From Cladorhizidae sp. MBARI D1340-BT2 (Eukaryota > Porifera > Demospongiae > Poecilosclerida > Cladorhizidae), in the NCBI GenBank assembly GCA_028752905.1, contig JAQNBH010000015.1, positions 11,169,622 through 11,233,621 of the forward strand: DNA of 64,000 nucleotides, given 5' to 3'. A program made the translations under genes and the position numbers. The notes under the pieces are model-generated. The model was not told where the DNA came from, did not search any database, and saw only the letters and a program-made list of their open reading frames with translations. This document shows, one piece after another, positions 56,556 to 64,000 of the stretch. Position 1 is the stretch's first letter. Every line of letters starts with the position of its first letter.

Positions 56556-59500
56556 TGGTCAGTATCTGGTGCCAGTCAGTACCTGGTGCAGGTATAGTGA
56601 GTGAGTCATTCATTGGTCAGTATCTGGTGCCAGGTATAGTGAGTGAGTCAGTGGTCAGTATCTGGTGCCAGGTATAGTGAGTGGGTCATTGGTCAGTATA
56701 TCTGGTGCCAGGTATAGTGAGTGAGTCATTGGTCAGTATCTGGTGCCAGGTATAGTGAGTGAGTCAGTGGTCAGTATCTGGTGCCAGGTATAGTGAGTGA
56801 GTCATTGGTCAGTATCTGGTGCCAGGTATAGTGAGTGAGTCAGTGGTCAGTATCTGGTGCCAGGTATAGTGAGTGAGTCAGTGGTCAGTATCTGGTGCCA
56901 GGTATAGTGAGTGAGTCATTGGTCAGTATCTGGTGCCAGGTATAGTGAGTGAGTCATTGGTCAGTATCTGGTGCCAGGTATAGTGAGTGAGTCAGTGGTC
57001 AGTATCTGGTGCCAGGTATAGTGAGTGAGTCAGTGGTCAGTATCTGGTGCCAGGTATAGTGAGTGAGTCAGTGGTCAGTATCTGGTGCCAGGTATAGTGA
57101 GTGAGTCATTGGTCAGTATCTGGTGCCAGGTATAGTGAGTGAGTCATTGGTCAGTATCTGGTGCCAGGTATAGTGAGTGAGTCAGTGGTCAGTATCTGGT
57201 GCCAGGTATAGTGAGTGAGTCAGTGGTCAGTATCTGGTGCCAGGTATAGTGAGTGAGTCATTGGTCAGTATCTGGTGCCAGGTATAGTGAGTGAGTCATT
57301 GGTCAGTATCTGGTGCCAGGTATAGTGAGTGAGTCATTGGTCAGTATCTGGTGCCAGGTATAGTGAGTGAGTCAGTGGTCAGTATCTGGTGCCAGGTATA
57401 GTTAGTGAGTCAGTGGTCAGTATCTGGTGCCAGGTATAGTGAGTGAGTCATTGGTCAGTATCTGGTGCCAGGTATAGTGAGTGAGTCAGTGGTCAGTATC
57501 TGGTGCCAGGTATAGTGAGTGAGTCATTGGTCAGTATCTGGTGCCAGGTATAGTGAGTGAGTCATTGGTCAGTATCTGGTGCCAGGTATAGTGAGTGAGT
57601 CAGTGGTCAGTATCTGGTGCCAGGTATAGTGAGTGAGTCATTGGTCAGTATCTGGTGCCAGGTATAGTGAGTGAGTCATTGGTCAGTATCTGGTGCCAGG
57701 TATAGTGAGTGAGTCAGTGGTCAGTATCTGGTGCCAGGTATAGTGAGTGAGTCAGTGGTCAGTATCTGGTGCCAGGTATAGTGAGTGAGTCATTGGTCAG
57801 TATCTGGTGCCAGGTATAGTGAGTGAGTCAGTGGTCAGTATCTGGTGCCAGGTATAGTGAGTGAGTCAGTGGTCAGTATCTGGTGCAGGTATAGTGAGTG
57901 AGTCATTGGTCAGTATCTGGTGCCAGGTATAGTGAGTGAGTCATTGGTCAGTATCTGGTGCCAGGTATAGTGAGTGAGTCATTGGTCAGTATCTGGTGCC
58001 AGGTATAGTGAGTGAGTCAGTGGTCAGTATCTGGTGCCAGGTATAGTGAGTGAGTCAGTGGTCAGTATCTGGTGCCAGGTATAGTGAGTGAGTCATTGGT
58101 CAGTATCTGGTGCCAGGTATAGTGAGTGAGTCATTGGTCAGTATCTGGTGCCAGGTATAGAGTGAGTCATTGGTCAGTATCTGGTGCCAGGTATAGTGAG
58201 TGAGTCAGTGGTCAGTATCTGGTGCCAGGTATAGTGAGTGAGTCAGTGGTCAGTATCTGGTGCCAGGTATAGTGAGTGAGTCAGTGGTCAGTATCTGGTG
58301 CCAGGTATAGTGAGTGAGTCATTGGTCAGTATCTGGTGCCAGGTATAGTGAGTGAGTCATTGGTCAGTATCTGGTGCCAGGTATAGTGAGTGAGTCAGTG
58401 GTCAGTATCTGGTGCCAGGTATAGTGAGTGAGTCATTGGTCAGTATCTGGTGCCAGGTATAGTGAGTGAGTCAGTGGTCAGTATCTGGTGCCAGGTATAG
58501 TGAGTGAGTCATTGGTCAGTATCTGGTGCCAGGTATAGTGAGTGAGTCATTGGTCAGTATCTGGTGCCAGGTATAGTGAGTGAGTCATTGGTCAGTATCT
58601 GGTGCCAGGTATAGTGAGTGAGTCATTGGTCAGTATCTGGTGCCAGGTATAGTGAGTGAGTCATTGGTCAGTATCTGGTGCCAGGTATAGTGAGTGGGTC
58701 AGTGGTCAGTATCTGGTGCCAGGTATAGTGAGTGAGTCATTGGTCAGTATCTGGTGCCAGGTATAGTGAGTGAGTCAGTGGTCAGTATCTGGTGCCAGGT
58801 ATAGTGAGTGACACAGTGGTCAGTATCTGGTGCCAGGTATAGTGAGTGAGTCATTGGTCAGTATCTGGTGCCAGGTATAGTGAGTGAGTCATTGGTCAGT
58901 ATCTGGTGCCAGGTATAGTGAGTGAGTCAGTGGTCAGTATCTGGTGCCTGGTATAGTGAGTGAGTCATTGGTCAGTATCTGGTGCCAGGTATAGTGAGTG
59001 AGTCATTGGTCAGTATCTGGTGCCAGGTATAGTGAGTGGGTCATTGGTCAGTATCTGGTGCCAGGTATAGTGAGCGAGTCATTGGTCAGTATCTGGTGCC
59101 AGGTATAGTGAGTGAGTCATTGGTCAGTATCTGGTGCCAGGTATAGTGAGTGAGTCATTGGTCAGTATCTGGTGCCAGGTATAGTGAGTGAGTCAGTGGT
59201 CAGTATCTGGTGCCAGGTATAGTGAGTGAGTCATCGGTCAGTATCTGGTGCCAGGTATAGTGAGTGGGTCATCGGTCAGTATCTGGTGCCAGGTATAGTG
59301 AGTGAGTCATCAGTGGTCAGTATCTGGTGCCAGGTATAGTGAGTGAGTCATTGGTCAGTATCTGGTGCCAGGTATAGTGAGTGAGTCATTGGTCAGTATC
59401 TGGTGCCAGGTATAGTGAGTGAGTCATTGGTCAGTATCTGGTGCCAGGTATAGTGAGTGAGTCAGTGGTCAGTATCTGGTGCCAGGTATAGTGAGTGAGT

Positions 59501-60108
59501 CATCAGTGGTCAGTATCTGGTGCCAGGTATAGTGAGTGAGTCATTGGTCAGTATCTGGTGCCAGGTATAGTGAGTGAGTCATTGGTCAGTATCTGGTGCC
59601 AGGTATAGTGAGTGAGTCAGTGGTCAGTATCTGGTGCCAGGTATAGTGAGTGAGTCATTGGTCAGTATCTGGTGCCAGGTATAGTGAGTGAGTCAGTGGT
59701 CAGTATCTGGTGCCAGGTATAGTGAGTGAGTCAGTGGTCAGTATCTGGTGCCAGGTATAGTGAGTGAGTCATCAGTGGTCAGTATCTGGTGCCATATAGT
59801 GAGTGAGTCATTGGTCAGTATCTGGTGCCAGGTATAGTGAGTGAGTCAGTGGTCAGTATCTGGTGCCAGGTATAGTGAGTGAGTCATTGGTCAGTATCTG
59901 GTGCCAGGTATAGTGAGTGAGTCATTGGTCAGTATCTGGTGCCAGGTATAGTGAGTGAGTCATTGGTCAGTATCTGGTGCCAGGTATAGTGAGTGAGTCA
60001 TTGGTCAGTATCTGGTGCCAGGTATAGTGAGTGGGTCATCGGTCAGTATCTGGTGCCAGGTATAGTGAGTGGGTCATCGGTCAGAGTCAGTATTTGGTGC
60101 CAGGTATA
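56556..60108. repeat. 38-bp satellite, right array (about 93 units)
   Basis: Reverse-complement units with GGTCAGTATCTGGTGCCAGG and TATAGTGAGTGAGTCA. It has the same two main variants (CATTGG and CAGTGG) as the left array but about 5.8 kb less length, and lacks the long higher-order blocks seen near the outer end of the left array. Confidence 0.95.
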
Positions 60109-60339
60109 CCGACTATTGTCAATATGAATATTGAAAACATATACATAGATGAGCAGTTATAGCAAGAAATGATTGAGAAACTGAAACAGCAACACTTGGT
60201 CCAGAAACCATTCACAGAATGTGATCAAAATATGCCACGTTGAGAGATAAACTTACCAACACTACATGTATATGCAATATGGTATTGTTAATCAATCGGA
60301 TCAGCTTACATTCTTCTAATTACACAATGCCATGAGTAG

Positions 60340-61219
60340 TTGCCATTCATCAACTATTCCCACACAATGCACGTGCTATAGTTGCCATGTCATCAACTAT
60401 TCCCACACAATGCACGTGCTATAGTTGCCATATCACCAGCACGTGCTGTAGTTGCCATATCATCAACTATTCCCACACAATGCACGTGCTATAGTTGCCA
60501 TATCATCAACTATTCCCTCACAGTGCACGTGCTATAGTTGCCATATCATCAACTATTCCCACACAGTGCACGTGCTATAGTTGCCATATCATCAACTATT
60601 CCCACACAATGCACGTGCTATAGTTGCCATATCATCAACTATTCCCACACAATGCACGTGCTATAGTTGCCATATCATCAACTATTCCCACACAGTGCAC
60701 GTGCTATAGTTGCCATATCATCAACTATTCCCACACAATGGACGTGCTATAGTTGCCATATCATCAACTATTCCCACACAATGCACGTGCTATAGTTGCC
60801 ATATCATCAACTATTCCCACACAATGCACGTGCTATAGTTGCCATATCAACTATTCCCACACAATGCACGTGCTATAGTTGCCATGTCATCAACTATTCC
60901 CACATAATGCACGTGCAATAGTTGCCATATCATCAAATATTCCCACACAATGCACGTGCTATAGTTGCCATGTCATCAACTATTCCCACCCAATGCACGT
61001 GCTATAGTTGCCATGTCATCAACTATTCCCACACAATGCACGTGCTATAGTTGCCACACATCAACTATTCCCTCACAATGCACGTGCTATAGTTGCCATA
61101 TCATCAACTATTCATCAACTATTCCCTCACAATGCATGTGCCATATCATCAACTATTATCACACAATGCACGTGCTATAGTTGCCATATCATCAAATATT
61201 CCTACACAATGCACGTGCA
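60340..61219. repeat. 43-bp minisatellite, right copy
   Basis: About 21 units with CTATTCCCACACAATGCACG and TGCTATAGTTGCCATATCAT. It is mirrored by 10,905-11,345 and forms the outer edge of the right arm. Confidence 0.92.
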
Positions 61220-61233
61220 ATCAAAGTAAAGTG

Positions 61234-61296
61234 TCAGTAAATATTTTTTAATTCCTTTAGTCTTCTGATGGCATTCTCAACTTCTTGTCCACTCTG
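61234..61296 (-). CDS. Possible terminal exon of an unidentified gene
   Basis: After a good acceptor (pyrimidine-rich, CTTCATTCCTTAG) the minus strand reads QSGQEVENAIRRLKELKNIY then TGA, a helix-like C-terminus. It lies just outside the palindrome. A minus-strand ORF at 61,448-61,663 could be an upstream exon but ends in its own stop and is not recognised. Evidence is limited to a splice site and composition. Confidence 0.3.
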   Translation of the reverse strand, partial: QSGQEVENAIRRLKELKNIY

Positions 61297-61299
61297 CTA

Positions 61300-62840
61300 A
61301 GGAATGAAGAAAAAGCATTAATTAATTACACCTGGGTCTCTGGCTGTGGGCAGCCTTCGTGTGCTAAAATATGCTGACCAGCTTTACAATTAGCAAGTTT
61401 AGCAAATGTTAAGGAGGAGTATCTGTTGACCTCTTTGACCCCTTGTCCTACTTCATATCGTCGCCCTCAAGAGTTAGGGGTGAGTTTGAAAAGTCAGCTC
61501 GATAGCACTCTCGTTTTGAATGGAGGGACAGCAAACCTTTCACCCCCAAAGACAACAACAGCATGCGGCCCTTTATGTGGCACGTTAGTCTACTCTGCTG
61601 GTCTATTGGTTCTGGTTCAATCGCCACATTCAACACATGACCACCACCCACCAGAAGGACCAAGTGGGATGTTTGGCCACCTTATAGGTGGCCAAACCCA
61701 CTTACAGCAATTATCCATATTAAGTGTCCAGTCTGGGTAGCTACACATTCATAGCCATCAACTTCTCATTACATCGTGACTAATTCTAAGTTTGTACTAA
61801 TTAACTGTTCGTTTGATGTTCAGTTGGCTGGATGTCTGGGAGCTCTAGAGCCCTATGTTGGTGGCTGCAAGATTGGAGCTCCCTGATACTCCTTCCTCCT
61901 CCTGGAGCAAATACATCGCCTCATCCCATGCCTTCTGGGAGAGGCCATTTGTGTTGTTGTGAGCAGTCCCAGGTGTGTGGATGACTGTGAATCAGTAGGA
62001 CTATAGGGCTAGGGACCATCTCATTAGCCTGCCATTGTGATTGATGTCTTTCATCCTGTCCAAATACACCAGACAGCAGTGATCAGTCTGGCTGCACGGC
62101 CACTAACTACACACTGTAATAAAAGCATGGCAACCACAAGCTGCATACAATTCACTCACGAAATACAAAATATAAAATATTAGCAGGTCAATCATCTCAC
62201 CAGCACATTGTAAATTCCTCCAGTAGATTAATGGCTCCAAGCTTTCTTCTACCAACCTGCTCAAAGGTTGCAAACTGCCAAAATCTCAGAGAGATCTATG
62301 GCTTCTGACCATGACTGCCTCTTGTCACAGATAACCAACAGGGGCAGCCTCTAGAGAGTATGGCTTCAGAGCATTACCTCAGTTCTTAGAGTTTGTTCAG
62401 CGACAACGTTTCTTGCGCACTCTGCAACTTTATGTTCTCAACGTATAACCTTCTGGCATTTCACTTCAGGGAAGACTGTCTTGGGGGAATGACTACACAC
62501 ACACACATCCACCCCCACCACCATCAGATGTCCATTGCTTCCATCCGCTAATAACTTCACACAACATGCGTATTGGATAGCCATATAACTGTAGAGCATT
62601 TCCTTTGTTTTTATTTATTTTTGAATGATTAGTGCATCTTTCACATCTTTCAAACATAAATTCACGAATAAAGTACCTGAGAGATGATTTCCATGGAATC
62701 CACCTGCTCCCCCCAACTAAATTTTGATCCAGTTCTCAAAATGTTCTGCTGGCCATCAGAGGCAGCCTCTAGAGAGTATGGCAAAGGTTGGTTGAGACTG
62801 ATGGTGTCATGAGCAGTAATCTCAGCAGCAAGAGTGCATT
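61300..62840. other. Right flank without assignable genes
   Basis: Unique-looking DNA. A small inverted repeat (GTTTGGCCACC and GGTGGCCAAAC, about 61,663-61,701) and two copies of GGCAGCCTCTAGAGAGTATG (62,343 and 62,761) are the only structures noticed. Confidence 0.4.
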
Positions 62841-62842
62841 GG

Positions 62843-64000
62843 CTATTGAACAGAGAGAAGCATGAAGTTGATGTTTAGGTAGAGGGCATGGTCACAGGAC
62901 AGAGAGAGGCATGTGGTTGATGTTCAGGTAGAGGGCATAGTCACAAGACAGAGAGAGGCATGAGGTTGATGTTCAGGTAGAGGGCATAGTCACAGGACAG
63001 AGAGAGGCATGAGGTTGATGTTCAGGCAGAGGGCATAGTCACAGGACAGAGAGAGGCACGAGGTTGATGTTCAGGTAGAGGGCATAGTCACAGGACAGAG
63101 AGAGGCATGAGGTTGATGTTCAGTCAGAGGGCATAGTCACAGGACAGAGAGAGGCATGAGGTTGATGTTTAGGTAGAGGGCATAGTCACAGGACAGAGAG
63201 AGGCATGAGGTTGATGTTCAGGCAGAGGGCATAGTCACAGGACAGAGAGAGGCATGTGGTTGATGTTCAGGCAGAGGGCATAGTCACAGGACAGAGAGAG
63301 GCATGAGGTTGATGTTTAGGTAGAGGGCATAGTCACAGGACAGAGAGAGGCATGAGGTTGATGTTCAGGTAGAGGGCATAGTCACAGGACAGAGAGAGGC
63401 ATGAGGTTGATGTTCAGGCAGAGGGCATAGTCACAGGACAGAGAGAGGCATGAGGTTGATGTTCAGGTAGAGGGCATAGTCACAGGACAGAGAGAGGCAT
63501 GAGGTTGATGTTCAGGCAGAGGGCATAGTCACAGGACAGAGAGAGGCATGAGGTTGATGTTCAGGTAGAGGGCATAGTCACAGGACAGAGAGAGGCATGA
63601 GGTTGATGTTTAGGTAGAGGGCAGGGTCACAGGACAGAGAGAGGCATGAGGTTGATGTTCAGGTAGAGGGCAGGGTCACAGGACAGAGAGAGGCATGAGG
63701 TTGATGTTCAGGTAGAGGGCATAGTCACAGGACAGAGAGAGGCATGAGGTTGATGTTCAGTCAGAGGGCATAGTCACAGGACAGAGAGAGGCATGAGGTT
63801 GATGTTCAGGCAGAGGGCATAGTCACAGGACAGAGAGAGGCATGAGGTTGATGTTCAGGCAGAGGGCATAGTCACAGGACAGAGAGAGGCATGAGGTTGA
63901 TGTTCAGGTAGAGGGCATGGTCACAGGACAGAGAGAGGCGAGGTTGATGTTCAGGTAGAGGGCACGGTCACAGGACAGAGAGAGGCATGAGGTTGATGTT
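62843..64000. repeat. 49-bp minisatellite running off the window
   Basis: About 23 units of 49 bp with GGACAGAGAGAGGCATGAGG, TTGATGTTCAGGTAGAGGGC and ATAGTCACA. Variants alternate between GGTAG, GGCAG and GTCAG. It is unrelated to the palindrome arrays and continues past the last base. Confidence 0.95.

Larger units (their letters stand above)
43662..61219 (-). repeat. Right arm of the giant imperfect palindrome
   Basis: Reverse complement of 10,908-42,998 in the same order of blocks. It lacks the two LINE copies, Gypsy element B and the 1.4-kb segment, and has a shorter satellite. It carries a private 976-bp DNA transposon. Blocks differ by substitutions and small indels at an uneven rate; coding exons 4 and 5 and the SECIS core are nearly unchanged. 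Confidence 0.9.

Overview
The window is nuclear DNA of an invertebrate animal. It has spliced genes with GT-AG introns, a metazoan-type selenoprotein gene with an in-frame TGA and a SECIS element, non-LTR, LTR and Penelope-like retroelements, a PIF/Harbinger-like DNA transposon, and large satellite blocks. The many CTAGCTAGC-type runs and the retroelement types would fit a demosponge or another basal marine animal, but the species cannot be fixed from the sequence alone.

The dominant structure is a very large imperfect palindrome. The left arm runs from about 10,908 to 42,998 and the right arm from about 43,662 to 61,219 in reverse complement, around a 663-bp trinucleotide-rich spacer. From the outer edge inward, each arm carries a 43-bp minisatellite with a CACGTG core, a 38-bp satellite (9.3 kb left, 3.5 kb right), one complete five-exon selenoprotein W gene, a Penelope-like remnant and a LINE remnant. 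The two selenoprotein W genes converge. Both have the Cys-Gly-Gly-Sec motif and a form-2 SECIS in the 3' region. The predicted 85-aa proteins differ at 7 positions, all in exons 1-3.

The arms differ by insertions, and each arm preserves the empty site of insertions found in the other. The left arm alone carries two head-to-head LINE copies (32.47-33.50 kb minus; 33.58-42.04 kb plus), a Ty3/Gypsy element inside the second LINE (35,155-40,517 minus), and a 1.4-kb segment (30.9-32.3 kb). The right arm alone carries a 976-bp Harbinger-like element (50,386-51,361) in intron 3 of its selenoprotein W copy.

Outside the palindrome, the left flank holds a young Ty3/Gypsy element (4,309-9,819, flanked by CTAGG) nested in an older minus-strand LINE. 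The right flank holds mostly unassigned DNA and a 49-bp minisatellite that runs off the window. The two Gypsy elements are related but distinct. In each, the 14 bases directly after the 5' LTR are perfectly complementary to a site inside its own LTR. The two pairs differ in sequence yet each stays complementary, which is strong evidence for Tf1-like self-primed reverse transcription.

An alternative reading must be kept open: the palindrome may be an assembly join of two divergent haplotypes of one selenoprotein W locus rather than a true genomic inverted duplication.
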